The notes beneath the pieces are model-generated. The model searched no databases, was not told where the DNA came from, and worked only from the letters and a program-made list of their open reading frames with translations. Shown piece by piece: positions 53,388-63,091 of a stretch of DNA of 64,000 nt. The DNA lies in NCBI RefSeq assembly GCF_007570865.1, contig NZ_VLPS01000011.1, positions 1 to 64,000 on the forward strand, written 5' to 3'. The translations under genes were made by a program, and so were the position numbers. Within the stretch, counting starts at the first letter, position 1. The number at the start of each line of letters is the position of its first letter. Origin of the DNA: Atlantibacter subterraneus. Its GTDB lineage: Bacteria > Pseudomonadota > Gammaproteobacteria > Enterobacterales > Enterobacteriaceae.

Positions 53388-54407
53388 TTAATGACTGCTT
53401 TTCTCGTCCTTGCGTGCTCGCCCGAGCAATGTTAATGCTGCCTCGCGCGCATTTTTTCCGCAATACAATACTTGATAAATTTCCTCGGTTATTGGCATTT
53501 CCACCCCAAAGCGCGCCGCGAGTTCACGCACTTCTTTGGTGTTGCGATAACCTTCCACCACCTGACCGATGGTCTGCTGGGCGGTCGTGACGTCCATGCC
53601 TTGTCCAAGCATCATGCCAAAACGGCGGTTGCGGGACTGATTATCGGTACAGGTCAGCACCAGGTCGCCCAGGCCCGCCATACCCATAAAGGTAGTGGGA
53701 TCGGCACCCAATGCGGCACCAAGACGCGTCATCTCGGTGAGCCCGCGGGTGATTAACGCGGTGCGCGCATTCGCGCCAAAGCCGATACCGTCAGACATCC
53801 CGGCACCAATCGCGATCACGTTTTTCACCGCGCCGCCTAACTGGACGCCGATGAAATCCGGATTGCTGTAGACGCGGAAGCTTTTACCGCAGTGCAGCAG
53901 TTGCTGGAGATCTTCAGTAAAGGTTTCGTCGGTAGACGCCAGCGAAATCGCCGTCGGCAGGCCTGCCGCCAGCTCTTTGGCGAACGTCGGGCCGGAGATC
54001 ACCGCCAGCGGGATATCCTCGCCCAGCGCTTCCCGGGCCACATCCTGCAACAGACGCCCGGTTTCCGCTTCCAGCCCTTTGGTGGCCCAGACTACGCGCG
54101 CATCACTGCGCATCAGCGGTTTAATCTGGCGCAGCACTTCGCCGAACACATGGCTGGGCACCACCACCAGAATATTGCGGCTGGCCGCCAGCGCGGTGGC
54201 AAGGTCGCTTTCAAGATGGAGTGAGTCGGGAAAAGGCACATCCGGGAGAAACGCGGCGTTGCAGCGGTCTGCTTCTAACGTCGCGATATGTTTGGGATCG
54301 TGGCCCCAGAGAACAACCTGGTGGCCGTTTCTCGCCAGGGTGATGGCAAGAGCGGTGCCGTAAGAGCCGGCACCGATGACTGTCATTGAAGCAGTAGTGT
54401 TATTCAT
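53388..54407 (-). CDS. gpsA: Glycerol-3-phosphate dehydrogenase [NAD(P)+] GpsA
   Basis: Biosynthetic enzyme making sn-glycerol 3-phosphate from DHAP for phospholipids. 339 residues as in E. coli. N-terminal [20 protein letters not shown] (NAD site), then [14 protein letters not shown], the catalytic-lysine region [16 protein letters not shown], and [21 protein letters not shown]. The start shares one base with the secB stop, so translation is coupled. Confidence 0.97.
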   Translation of the reverse strand: MNNTTASMTVIGAGSYGTALAITLARNGHQVVLWGHDPKHIATLEADRCNAAFLPDVPFPDSLHLESDLATALAASRNILVVVPSHVFGEVLRQIKPLMRSDARVVWATKGLEAETGRLLQDVAREALGEDIPLAVISGPTFAKELAAGLPTAISLASTDETFTEDLQQLLHCGKSFRVYSNPDFIGVQLGGAVKNVIAIGAGMSDGIGFGANARTALITRGLTEMTRLGAALGADPTTFMGMAGLGDLVLTCTDNQSRNRRFGMMLGQGMDVTTAQQTIGQVVEGYRNTKEVRELAARFGVEMPITEEIYQVLYCGKNAREAALTLLGRARKDEKSSH

Positions 54408-54874
54408 CAGGCATCCTGATGGTCTTGCGCACCTTCGCCGGACTGCTGTTGCAGATAGTTCATGAACAACGCGTCGAAGTTAACCGGCGCAAGGTTCAGC
54501 TGCGGGAACGTGCCGCGGGAAACCAGGCTAGTGATACATTCACGCGCATACGGGAACAGGATGTTCGGGCAGTATGCGCCCAGGCAATGCGCCAGTTGCG
54601 TGCCTTCAATGCCGCCAACGGAGAAAATGCCCGCTTGCTGTACTTCGCACAGGAACGCGGTGTCGTTTTCCAGCGTTGCGGTAACGGTCACGCGCAGAAC
54701 CACTTCATAAACGTCGTCCGCTAACTGGTTGGATGCCGTATCCAGGTCCAGTTTGACTTCCGGCTGCCAGTCTTTCTGAAACACATGCGGCGCATTCGGT
54801 GCTTCAAAAGAGATATCCTTGGTGTAAACGCGTTGGATCTGAAAGGTCATTTCAGTGTTGTTTTGTTCTGACAT
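54407..54874 (-). CDS. secB: Export chaperone SecB
   Basis: Tetrameric cytosolic chaperone keeping preproteins unfolded for SecA. 155 residues as in E. coli; [20 protein letters not shown] at the N terminus, [20 protein letters not shown] near 115, and [13 protein letters not shown] near the C terminus. In a grxC-secB-gpsA-cysE row. Confidence 0.97.
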   Translation of the reverse strand: MSEQNNTEMTFQIQRVYTKDISFEAPNAPHVFQKDWQPEVKLDLDTASNQLADDVYEVVLRVTVTATLENDTAFLCEVQQAGIFSVGGIEGTQLAHCLGAYCPNILFPYARECITSLVSRGTFPQLNLAPVNFDALFMNYLQQQSGEGAQDHQDA

Positions 54875-54925
54875 GTGTAAACCCTTTATTGTTTGTCCTT
54901 CAAAGTGCCTTACGGCGAAGCAGCG

Positions 54926-55177
54926 CTAGCGCAACAGGGGATCGAGTCCACCACGCGCATCCAGCGCATACAAGTCGTCACAACCGCCAATGTGCTGTGC
55001 ATCAATAAAAATTTGCGGCACCGTGGTGCGGCCACTGCGCTTAATCATCTCTTCCCGTTTAGCAGCGTCCCCGTCAATGGGTAGCTCTTCAAACGCGACG
55101 CCTTTGCTCGCCAGCAACGCTTTTGCGCGATGGCAGTAAGGGCAGGTCACTTTGGTATAGATTTCGATATTGGCCAT
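54926..55177 (-). CDS. grxC: Glutaredoxin 3 GrxC
   Basis: Glutathione-dependent disulfide reductase in the cytosol. 83 residues as in E. coli. Active site VTCPYCHRAKALL (Cys12 and Cys15) and the glutathione-binding TTVPQIFIDAQHIGGCDDL. Located 19 bp behind yibN. Confidence 0.97.
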   Translation of the reverse strand: MANIEIYTKVTCPYCHRAKALLASKGVAFEELPIDGDAAKREEMIKRSGRTTVPQIFIDAQHIGGCDDLYALDARGGLDPLLR

Positions 55178-55196
55178 GGCGATACCTTAGCGTGAG

Positions 55197-55628
55197 TTAT
55201 TTTCCGCGCACCAGTGGAAGGTTTTCACCGCTCCAGCCTGCTACACCGTCTTTCAGCACAAATACACGCTCGAAACCGGCTTTCATCAGCGCATTAGCGG
55301 ATTCCTGGGCTGACATACCGTTGCCATCAACCACAATAATCGGCTGCGCTTTATGTTTATCCAGCTCGCCCGTGTTATTGGCTTTGATTTCATTGGGCAG
55401 AACGTTCAGGGCGCTGGCGATATGGCCTTTGCGGAAATCGTCACGCTGACGAATATCCACCACCACCGCGTCTTCTTTGTTGATTAAACGCGTCGCTTCA
55501 CCACGCGAAATTACCTTCACTTTAGAAGTAAGGCTTTTGAATGTGGTAAAGAGCACCGCCCCCAGTAACGCGACCCAGGCGATACTAAGTATGGGGTGAC
55601 GGCTAACGAATTGCATAATTTCTTGCAT
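55197..55628 (-). CDS. yibN: Membrane-anchored rhodanese-fold protein YibN, cysteine-free
   Basis: 143 residues from [19 protein letters not shown], as in E. coli. One N-terminal membrane span (about 10-30) and a cytoplasmic rhodanese domain (about 40-140: [35 protein letters not shown]). At the active-site loop it reads [16 protein letters not shown], with no cysteine, and the whole protein has none. E. coli YibN, as I recall, has Cys in this loop. It may therefore bind but not transfer sulfur. An upstream 22-codon open extension is rejected. Confidence 0.92.
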   Translation of the reverse strand: MQEIMQFVSRHPILSIAWVALLGAVLFTTFKSLTSKVKVISRGEATRLINKEDAVVVDIRQRDDFRKGHIASALNVLPNEIKANNTGELDKHKAQPIIVVDGNGMSAQESANALMKAGFERVFVLKDGVAGWSGENLPLVRGK

Positions 55629-55873
55629 GGGGGGTAAAGGCTCCCGACTAAGTGAAAAAAACCAGGTGAGGAGTATACCTTTGCATTGGTCCAATTACAG
55701 CCAGCGCGAGACAGGTAATGCATATTCTGCGGGCTGTTACGGAAAAAATGACGAAAAGCGCCAAAAGGCACAGACTACCCGCCCGCTTTTTTTGATCTTC
55801 TGCGGCTATTTGTGTCAATAAGTTGTAGTAAAATTACGCAAATTTTTTATCTTTGAGCAATGAGGTTATCGCA

Positions 55874-57421
55874 ATGTCGGTTTCTAAAAAACCTATGGTC
55901 CTGATGATTCTGGACGGCTACGGCTACCGTGAAGACCAACAGGACAACGCTATTTTCAGCGCCAAAACCCCGGTAATGGACAGCCTGTGGGCAAAACGTC
56001 CGCATACGCTGATTGACGCGTCCGGCCTGGAAGTGGGTCTGCCGGACCGCCAGATGGGCAACTCCGAAGTGGGTCACGTTAACCTGGGTGCAGGCCGCAT
56101 CGTGTATCAGGATCTGACCCGTCTGGACGTTGAAATTAAAGAACGTACTTTCTTCTCCAACCCGGTACTCACCCGCGCGGTAGATACCGCCGTGGCTGCG
56201 GGCAAAGCCGTGCATATCATGGGCCTGCTCTCCGCAGGCGGCGTACACAGCCATGAAGATCACATCCTGGCGATGGTGGAACTGGCCGCAGAACGCGGCG
56301 CGGAAAAAATCTACCTGCACGCTTTCCTGGACGGCCGAGATACGCCGCCGCGCAGCGCCGAGTCTAGCCTGAAACGCTTTGAAGAGACCTTCGCCGCGCT
56401 GGGCAAAGGCCGTATCGCCACCATTATTGGCCGTTACTATGCCATGGACCGCGACAACCGTTGGGATCGCGTAGAACTGGCTTACGATTTGATGACGCTG
56501 GCGCAGGGCGAATACCAGGCAGACAGCGCCGTTGCCGCACTGGAAGCCGCATACGCCCGTGATGAGAACGACGAATTCGTTAAACCGACCGTGATCCGCG
56601 CCGAAGGCCAGCCTGACGCCGCAATGGAAGACGGCGACGCGCTGATTTTCATGAACTTCCGCGCTGACCGCGCCCGTCAGATTACCCGCGCCTTCGTTAA
56701 CGCTGATTTCGACGGTTTCGCCCGTAAGAAAGTGGTGAAGTTCTCTAACTTCGTGATGCTGACCGAATACGCCGCCAACATCGACACCGCCTGCGCTTAC
56801 CCGCCAAGCTCGCTGGTTAACACCTTCGGCGAGTGGATGGCGAAAAACGACAAAACCCAGCTGCGTATTTCTGAAACCGAAAAATACGCCCACGTTACGT
56901 TCTTCTTTAACGGCGGCGTGGAAGATTCCTTCGCGGGCGAAGATCGCATTCTGATCAATTCTCCGAAAGTGGCGACTTACGACCTGCAGCCGGAAATGAG
57001 CTCTGCAGAATTAACTGAAAAATTAACTGCCGCGATCCGCAGCGGGAAATACGACGCCATCATCTGCAACTACCCGAACGGCGACATGGTCGGCCATACT
57101 GGCGTGTTTGACGCAGCGGTAAAAGCGGTAGAAGCATTAGACAACTGCATCGCGCAAGTGACTGAAGTTGTTGAGTCCGTTGGCGGCCAGCTGCTGATTA
57201 CCGCTGACCACGGCAACGCCGAACAGATGCGCGATCCGTTTACCGGCCAGGCGCATACTGCGCATACCAACCTGCCGGTTCCGCTGATCTATGTGGGCGA
57301 AAAGCAGGTAAAAGCGGTAGAAGGCGGCAAATTATCGGATATCGCGCCGACAATGCTCTCCCTGATGGGCATGGACATCCCGCAAGAGATGACTGGTAAG
57401 CCGCTGTTCATCGTGGAATAA
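55874..57421 (+). CDS. gpmI: Phosphoglycerate mutase, cofactor-independent (GpmI/GpmM)
   Basis: Mn-dependent alkaline-phosphatase-fold mutase of lower glycolysis. 515 residues (E. coli 514) from [20 protein letters not shown], eight bases after TGAGGT. The phosphorylated serine is in [18 protein letters not shown], and metal ligands in [11 protein letters not shown] and GHTGVFDAA. First gene of gpmI-envC-yibQ; envC follows after 9 bp. The 245-bp gap before it shows only the divergent yibN leader and a TATTCTG-type promoter region. Confidence 0.97.
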   Translation: MSVSKKPMVLMILDGYGYREDQQDNAIFSAKTPVMDSLWAKRPHTLIDASGLEVGLPDRQMGNSEVGHVNLGAGRIVYQDLTRLDVEIKERTFFSNPVLTRAVDTAVAAGKAVHIMGLLSAGGVHSHEDHILAMVELAAERGAEKIYLHAFLDGRDTPPRSAESSLKRFEETFAALGKGRIATIIGRYYAMDRDNRWDRVELAYDLMTLAQGEYQADSAVAALEAAYARDENDEFVKPTVIRAEGQPDAAMEDGDALIFMNFRADRARQITRAFVNADFDGFARKKVVKFSNFVMLTEYAANIDTACAYPPSSLVNTFGEWMAKNDKTQLRISETEKYAHVTFFFNGGVEDSFAGEDRILINSPKVATYDLQPEMSSAELTEKLTAAIRSGKYDAIICNYPNGDMVGHTGVFDAAVKAVEALDNCIAQVTEVVESVGGQLLITADHGNAEQMRDPFTGQAHTAHTNLPVPLIYVGEKQVKAVEGGKLSDIAPTMLSLMGMDIPQEMTGKPLFIVE

Positions 57422-57430
57422 TCCCTCCCC

Positions 57431-58711
57431 ATGAGGGGAAAGGCGATCTTTTCAATACGGGGCATAAAACCGCAGCGGTTTTACTTAATGCCCCTGCTAT
57501 ACGCCAGCGTGTTTAGCGCTGGCGTATTGTTATACCCAATTTCCGCCACGGCGGATGAGCGCGATCAGCTCAAATCCATTCAACAGGATATCGCCGCTAA
57601 AGAGCGCGCGGTACGCCAACAGCAACAGCAACGCAGCACCCTTCTGGCACAGTTAAAAGCCCAGGAACAGGCTATCGCCGCCGCGACTCGCGCGTTGCGC
57701 GAAACGGAAAACAGCCTTGCGCAACTGAATCGCCAGATTAGCGCGATGAACGCCTCTATCGCCAAACTGGAAAAACAGAAAGCCTCCCAGGAGCGCAACC
57801 TTGCCGCCCAGCTCGACGCCTCGTTTCGCCAGGGCCAGCATACCGGCATCCAGTTAATCCTCAGCGGTGAAGAGAGCCAGCGCGGCCAGCGGTTGCAGGC
57901 CTATTTCGGCTATCTGAACCAGGCGCGCCAGGAAACCATCGCTCAGTTGCGCCAGACCCGCGAAGAAGTGGCGTCGCAGAAAGCCGAGCTGGAAGAGAAG
58001 CAGAGCGAGCAGCAGACGCTGCTGTATGAACAGCAGGCGCAGCAGGCGAAGCTGGAGCAGGCGCGCAACGAGCGTAAAAAGACGATTAGCGGCCTGGAGT
58101 CCTCTATCCAGCAGGGCCAGAACCAGCTCAGCGAGATGCGCCAGAACGAATCGCGCCTGCGCAACAGCATCGCCCGCGCGGAAGCGGCGGCGAAAGCGCG
58201 CGCCGAGCGGGAAGCCCGCGAAGCCGAGCAGGTACGTAATAAACAGCAGGAAGCCAGCCGTAAAGGCACCACCTACAAGCCGACCGAAAGCGAACAGTCA
58301 TTGATGTCGCGTACCGGCGGGCTGGGCTCGCCGCGCGGCCAGGCGTACTGGCCGGTGCGTGGTTCTTTACTGCATCGCTATGGCGAACAGCTACAAGGTG
58401 AACTACGTTGGAAGGGGATTGTTATCGGCGCGTCGGAAGGCACAGAAGTTAAAGCCATTGCCGATGGCCGCGTTATTCTCGCCGACTGGCTACAGGGCTA
58501 CGGCCTTGTGGTGGTGGTTGAACACGGTAAAGGCGATATGAGCCTGTACGGTTACAACCAAAGCGCGCTGGTCAGCGTCGGCACTCAGGTGCGCGCCGGT
58601 CAGCCTATCGCGCTGGTTGGCAACAGCGGCGGCCAGGGCCGCCCTTCACTCTATTTCGAAATTCGTCGGCAGGGACAAGCCGTTAACCCACAACCGTGGT
58701 TGGGAAGATAA
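57431..58711 (+). CDS. envC: Murein hydrolase activator EnvC
   Basis: Periplasmic activator of AmiA and AmiB amidases during septum splitting. 426 residues (E. coli 419): a signal/anchor near residues 17-41 (MPLLYASVFSAGVLLYPISA), a long coiled coil (about 45-280, rich in Q, E, R and A), and a C-terminal LytM domain (about 310-426; GVVIAS-like core GIVIGASEGTEVKAIADGRV, then VVVVEHGKGDMSLYGYN). The first ATG lacks a clear Shine-Dalgarno and the N terminus differs from E. coli, so the start is uncertain. Confidence 0.93.
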   Translation: MRGKAIFSIRGIKPQRFYLMPLLYASVFSAGVLLYPISATADERDQLKSIQQDIAAKERAVRQQQQQRSTLLAQLKAQEQAIAAATRALRETENSLAQLNRQISAMNASIAKLEKQKASQERNLAAQLDASFRQGQHTGIQLILSGEESQRGQRLQAYFGYLNQARQETIAQLRQTREEVASQKAELEEKQSEQQTLLYEQQAQQAKLEQARNERKKTISGLESSIQQGQNQLSEMRQNESRLRNSIARAEAAAKARAEREAREAEQVRNKQQEASRKGTTYKPTESEQSLMSRTGGLGSPRGQAYWPVRGSLLHRYGEQLQGELRWKGIVIGASEGTEVKAIADGRVILADWLQGYGLVVVVEHGKGDMSLYGYNQSALVSVGTQVRAGQPIALVGNSGGQGRPSLYFEIRRQGQAVNPQPWLGR

Positions 58712-58714
58712 GTT

Positions 58715-59653
58715 TTGCTTCAATTTCGACGATTACTGCTTTCACTTGCCGCCAGTCTGGCGGTGTTCACCCCGGCCATGGCGGGCAAACTGGCGATAGT
58801 GATTGATGACTTTGGTTATCGCCCACAAACCGAAAACCAGATCCTGGCTATGCCGCCCGCGATTTCTGTCGCCGTTCTGCCGAATGCACCACACGCCCGG
58901 GAAATGGCCACCAAAGCCCACAACAGCGGTCATGAAGTGTTAATCCATCTGCCGATGGCACCGCTCAGCAAACAGCCGCTGGAAAAAGACACGCTGCGCC
59001 CGGAAATGAGCAGCGATGAAATTGAGCGCATCATCCGTGATGCAGTGAGTAAAGTGCCGCATGCGGTGGGCCTGAATAACCACATGGGCAGCGCCATGAC
59101 CTCCAGCCTGTTCGGCATGCAAAAAGTGATGCAGGCGCTGGGGCGTTATAACCTCTATTTTCTCGACAGCATGACCATTGGCAACAGCCAGGCGATGCGC
59201 GCTGCAGCAGGCACTAACGTGAAAGTGATTAAGCGCAAAGTGTTTCTCGACGACACCCAAAACGAAGCCGATATTCGCGCCCAGTTTAACCGTGCGGTGG
59301 CGCTGGCGCGGCGCAACGGCTCTGCCATTGCTATCGGGCACCCGCACCCTTCCACCGTGCGCGTGTTGCAGCAGATGGTGTATAGCCTGCCTGCGGATAT
59401 CACGCTGGTACGGCCGAGCAGCCTGCTAAATGATCCGCAAACCGATACCTCAACGCCGAACCTGACGCCGCCGCCACCGAACACGCCGCGTAATCCGTTC
59501 CGGGGCGTGAAGTTCTGCAACAGCAAAAAACCGCCTGAACCGGTCTATGCGACGCGCTATTTCTCGGTGATAGGTGAAAGCATCAGCCAGAGCGGAATGG
59601 CGAAATACCTTGTCAATCAGTGGCAGGGATGGAAGACGCCAGCTATAAAATAA
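58715..59653 (+). CDS. yibQ: Divergent polysaccharide deacetylase YibQ
   Basis: Exported protein of the divergent polysaccharide deacetylase family (DUF610); function unproven. 312 residues (E. coli 319) from a TTG start 3 bp after the envC stop. Signal peptide LLLSLAASLAVFTPAMA, then AGKLAIVIDDFGYRP (the conserved start of the NodB-like fold), HEVLIHLPMAPLSKQP, LNNHMGSAMTS and AIGHPHPSTVRVL. A proline-rich linker and variable tail follow (about 250-312). The envC-yibQ linkage suggests a cell-wall role. Confidence 0.92.
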   Translation: MLQFRRLLLSLAASLAVFTPAMAGKLAIVIDDFGYRPQTENQILAMPPAISVAVLPNAPHAREMATKAHNSGHEVLIHLPMAPLSKQPLEKDTLRPEMSSDEIERIIRDAVSKVPHAVGLNNHMGSAMTSSLFGMQKVMQALGRYNLYFLDSMTIGNSQAMRAAAGTNVKVIKRKVFLDDTQNEADIRAQFNRAVALARRNGSAIAIGHPHPSTVRVLQQMVYSLPADITLVRPSSLLNDPQTDTSTPNLTPPPPNTPRNPFRGVKFCNSKKPPEPVYATRYFSVIGESISQSGMAKYLVNQWQGWKTPAIK

Positions 59654-59676
59654 CCCGCCGAGGCGGGTCATTTTTG
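59653..59676 (+). terminator. yibQ terminator
   Basis: ACCCGCC (59653-59659), loop GA, GGCGGGT (59662-59668), then CATTTTTG; overlaps the 3' end of the convergent glycosyltransferase gene. Confidence 0.8.
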
Positions 59677-60480
59677 CAAGGATTGGGTCTGGCTATCGAC
59701 GTCCTGTTCAGATTTTAATTGCTTTGTATGTGGATACTGATACCAGGATTTAAAATACTTAAGAAAACTGTAAAGCGTGGCATAGAGCCCGGTAACCGCG
59801 CCCACACGCCCCTGCCGCCAGGCACCGCTAAATAAATACCATTTGAAGAAGGCACCAAGCGCGCTAATGATGCCACGCATAATTGAAGGCTGGACGGGCG
59901 AATATTTTACCAGCCGGGTGGTATAACTATTCAGCTTATTGAAGACTTCATGGAGGGTGTAAAACGTGTCATGTCGAACATGGCCCGGCATCTTTTCACT
60001 TTGAACATTCCCCTCAACCTTATCATCCACCGGACGCAAGTTAAAACGCGCATTCTGGCGATTGAACAATCGAACCGGGTAGTCTGGGGATGAGACCGGA
60101 TAAAGCGTGCGGACCTGTTCGCCTAAGACATACCAGTAGCGCGGCAGACGCCAGGCTTTATTTTTAGCCGGCTCCTCGCCCGCTTTCAGAGCCAGAATGA
60201 AATTAACGGTTTGCTCATCCAAAATTTCATCGCTGTCCATGCACAATACCCAATCATTCCCGGCGCGCTCAATCGCGACATTCATCTGCATCCCATGCAT
60301 TGAATAGGGATGATAAAAAGGCGTGATACCGAATTCACGGCAAATTTCCAGCGTCTCATCTGTGCTACCGGAATCCACCACTACCATTTCATCCGCCACG
60401 GCAATAAGGGGTGGCAAAACCTCACGCAATAAGCGCGCGGAATTATGCGTCAATAAACAAACTGAGAGTGTAAACATCAT
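59668..60480 (-). CDS. Family 2 glycosyltransferase (WaaE/LgtF-like)
   Basis: 270 residues from MMFTLSVCLLTHNSARLLRE; an ATG 11 codons upstream is also open and neither has a good ribosome site. A GT-A fold is seen: LSVCLLTHNSARLL, VVVDSGSTDETLEI and the metal/nucleotide motif WVLCMDSDEILDE (near residue 85). The middle PRYWYVLGE...YPVRLFNRQNARF and a C-terminal amphipathic stretch (KWYLFSGAWRQGRVG) resemble core-LPS glucosyl/heptosyl transferases of the WaaE/LgtF type. It stands where E. coli has waaH but is a different sequence. It is more AT-rich than its neighbours. Substrate unknown. Confidence 0.8.
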   Translation of the reverse strand: MMFTLSVCLLTHNSARLLREVLPPLIAVADEMVVVDSGSTDETLEICREFGITPFYHPYSMHGMQMNVAIERAGNDWVLCMDSDEILDEQTVNFILALKAGEEPAKNKAWRLPRYWYVLGEQVRTLYPVSSPDYPVRLFNRQNARFNLRPVDDKVEGNVQSEKMPGHVRHDTFYTLHEVFNKLNSYTTRLVKYSPVQPSIMRGIISALGAFFKWYLFSGAWRQGRVGAVTGLYATLYSFLKYFKSWYQYPHTKQLKSEQDVDSQTQSLQK

Positions 60481-60599
60481 TCTGACTCTGTCTGGTGGAA
60501 CCCTGTTAACCATAGAGGATCAAGCAAAAACAAAAGGCGATTTTTGCCTGATTTTTATAAGGTTTTTCGACAAAAAGAATATTACAGAAATTGACATAA

Positions 60600-60622
60600 G
60601 AAAAAAGCGCCCGAAGGCGCTT
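60600..60622 (-). terminator. kbl-tdh operon terminator
   Basis: On the minus strand AGCGCC, tetraloop TTCG, GGCGCT, then TTTTTTC. Confidence 0.88.
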
Positions 60623-60628
60623 TATTGG

Positions 60629-61657
60629 TTAATCCCAGCTAAGAATAACTTTACCGGACTGGCCTGAACGCATGGCGTCAAAGCCTTTCTGGAAATCATC
60701 AATAGCGAAGCGGTGGGTGATGATAGGGGACAGGTCAAGTCCGGACTGGATCAGCGCGGCCATCTTGTACCAGGTCTCGAACATTTCGCGGCCATAGATG
60801 CCTTTAATGAACAGACCCTTGAAGATCACTTTGTTCCAGTCGATGGACATATCCGATGGCGGAATACCCAGCAGAGCGATACGCCCGCCGTGGTTCATGG
60901 TATCCAGCATGGCGCGGAATGCGGGCGGTGCGCCGGACATTTCCAGACCCACGTCGAACCCTTCGGTCATTCCCAGCTCTTTCATCACATCATGCAGGTT
61001 CTCTTTGGACACGTTCACCGCGCGGGTGACGCCCATTTTACGAGCCAGCTCGAGACGGTATTCGTTAACGTCAGTGATCACCACGTGGCGCGCGCCAACG
61101 TGTTTCGCCACTGCCGCCGCCATAATGCCGATCGGGCCCGCGCCGGACACCAGCACATCCTCGCCAACCAGATCGAATGACAGCGCAGTGTGCACCGCAT
61201 TGCCAAACGGGTCGAAAATCGAGGCTAATTCATCAGGGATGTTGTCTGGGATTTTAAAGGCGTTAAACGCAGGCAGCACCAGATACTCGGCGAAACTGCC
61301 CTGACGGTTGACGCCCACGCCGACGGTGTTGCGGCACAAGTGCGTACGGCCACCACGGCAGTTGCGGCAATGCCCGCAGGTGATATGCCCTTCGCCGGAG
61401 ACGCGATCGCCAATCTTGAAGCCTTTCACTTCCTGGCCGATACCAACCACTTCACCCACGTATTCGTGACCGACAATCATCGGTACCGGAATGGTTTTTT
61501 GCGACCACTCATCCCAGTTATAAATATGCACATCGGTACCGCAGATAGCCGTTTTGCGGATTTTGATTAACAGATCGTTATGGCCCACTTCCGGCTCGGG
61601 GGCATCGTTAACCATCCAGATGCCTTCTTCCGCTTTCAGCTTCGATAATGCTTTCAT
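60629..61657 (-). CDS. tdh: L-threonine 3-dehydrogenase Tdh
   Basis: Zinc alcohol-dehydrogenase-family enzyme oxidising threonine to 2-amino-3-ketobutyrate. 342 residues (E. coli 341; one extra residue near 16). The catalytic zinc Cys is in [13 protein letters not shown] (Cys38), [12 protein letters not shown] follows, the structural zinc cysteines are in [14 protein letters not shown], and the NAD site is [14 protein letters not shown]. Nine bp behind kbl, whose enzyme takes its unstable product. Confidence 0.97.
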   Translation of the reverse strand: MKALSKLKAEEGIWMVNDAPEPEVGHNDLLIKIRKTAICGTDVHIYNWDEWSQKTIPVPMIVGHEYVGEVVGIGQEVKGFKIGDRVSGEGHITCGHCRNCRGGRTHLCRNTVGVGVNRQGSFAEYLVLPAFNAFKIPDNIPDELASIFDPFGNAVHTALSFDLVGEDVLVSGAGPIGIMAAAVAKHVGARHVVITDVNEYRLELARKMGVTRAVNVSKENLHDVMKELGMTEGFDVGLEMSGAPPAFRAMLDTMNHGGRIALLGIPPSDMSIDWNKVIFKGLFIKGIYGREMFETWYKMAALIQSGLDLSPIITHRFAIDDFQKGFDAMRSGQSGKVILSWD

Positions 61658-61666
61658 GTCTTATCC

Positions 61667-62863
61667 TCAGGCAATCACGCCTAACTGTTTACCGATACGA
61701 ATAAAGGCGTCGATCGCACGCTCAATCTGCTCGGTGCTGTGCGCGGCAGACATTTGAGTACGGATACGCGCCTGCCCTTTCGGCACCACCGGGTAGAAGA
61801 AACCGGTAACGTAAATCCCTTCTTTTTGCAGTTCACGGGCAAAATTCTGCGCCACGACCGCATCGCCCAGCATCACCGGAATGATGGCGTGGTCGGCACC
61901 CGCCAGGGTGAAACCGGCTGCAGTCATTTTTTCGCGGAACAGGCGCGCGTTGGCCCACAGCTTGTCGCGCAGCGCATCGCCTTCGGCCAGCATTTCCAGC
62001 ACTTTGATGGATGCGGAAACAATCGCCGGTGCCAGCGAGTTGGAGAACAGATACGGACGGGAACGCTGGCGCAGCCACTCCACCACTTCTTTACGCGCTG
62101 CGGTATAGCCGCCAGACGCGCCGCCCAGCGCTTTACCGAGCGTACCGGTAATGATATCCACGCGGCCCATTACCTCGCAGTATTCGTGGGTGCCGCGACC
62201 GTTTGCGCCAACAAAGCCCACCGCGTGGGAATCATCGACCATCACCAGCGCATCGTATTTATCCGCCAGGTCGCACACGCCTTTCAGGTTGGCGATCACG
62301 CCATCCATCGAGAACACGCCGTCGGTGGCGATCAGCACGTGACGCGCCCCCGCTTCACGCGCCTCTTTCAGACGCGCTTCCAGCTCCTGCATGTCGTTAT
62401 TGGCATAGCGGAAACGCTTTGCTTTACACAGACGCACGCCGTCAATGATCGACGCATGGTTCAGCGCATCGGAAATAATGGCGTCTTCTGCGCCCAGCAG
62501 GGTTTCGAACAACCCGCCGTTGGCGTCGAAGCAGGAAGAGTAGAGAATGGCGTCTTCCATGCCGAGGAATTCAGCCAGCTTTTGCTCCAGCTGCTTGTGC
62601 GTGTCCTGGGTGCCGCAGATAAAGCGCACCGACGCCATACCGAAACCGTGGCTGTCCATGCCCTGTTTGGCGGCAGCGATCAGTTCGGGATGGTTAGCAA
62701 GACCGAGGTAGTTATTGGCGCAGAAGTTGATAACGTGGCTACCGTCGGCGACGGTGATATCGGCCTGCTGAGCCGACGTGATAATACGCTCTTCTTTATA
62801 CAACCCTTCCGCACGTGCGGTTTCCAGGTCGGCATTCAACTGTTGGTAAAAATCCCCTCGCAT
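61667..62863 (-). CDS. kbl: 2-amino-3-ketobutyrate CoA ligase Kbl
   Basis: PLP enzyme splitting aminoketobutyrate with CoA into glycine and acetyl-CoA. 398 residues as in E. coli. The PLP lysine is in [20 protein letters not shown] near residue 244, with [16 protein letters not shown] and [20 protein letters not shown] upstream. First gene of kbl-tdh; divergent from hldD. Confidence 0.97.
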   Translation of the reverse strand: MRGDFYQQLNADLETARAEGLYKEERIITSAQQADITVADGSHVINFCANNYLGLANHPELIAAAKQGMDSHGFGMASVRFICGTQDTHKQLEQKLAEFLGMEDAILYSSCFDANGGLFETLLGAEDAIISDALNHASIIDGVRLCKAKRFRYANNDMQELEARLKEAREAGARHVLIATDGVFSMDGVIANLKGVCDLADKYDALVMVDDSHAVGFVGANGRGTHEYCEVMGRVDIITGTLGKALGGASGGYTAARKEVVEWLRQRSRPYLFSNSLAPAIVSASIKVLEMLAEGDALRDKLWANARLFREKMTAAGFTLAGADHAIIPVMLGDAVVAQNFARELQKEGIYVTGFFYPVVPKGQARIRTQMSAAHSTEQIERAIDAFIRIGKQLGVIA

Positions 62864-63024
62864 TGCAATTCTCCAGGCTGGGCAAATTTCGGCACATATT
62901 ACCCAAACTAATCATTTGATACGAGATGACGATTGGCTGAATACGCGTTTTGCAGCATAAATCACGTCTGTGAAACAAACTTCGCGGACGGCCAAGAGGT
63001 CTAAAGCTGAAGGAGAGACGATGT

Positions 63025-63042
63025 GGTGATATGATTATCACC
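63025..63042. repeat. Inverted repeat upstream of hldD
   Basis: GGTGATA (63025-63031), TGAT, TATCACC (63036-63042). It lies 50 bp before hldD in the 228-bp kbl-hldD gap. No regulator was recognised for it. Confidence 0.5.
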
Positions 63043-63091
63043 ATTCGTGCCTGAGATAGTCTCATGGCCCCACTTTTTGAAGGTTATACGT

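Noticed and set aside
55847-56893. 348-codon open frame opposite gpmI
   Set aside because: Antisense shadow; gpmI is full length and conserved.
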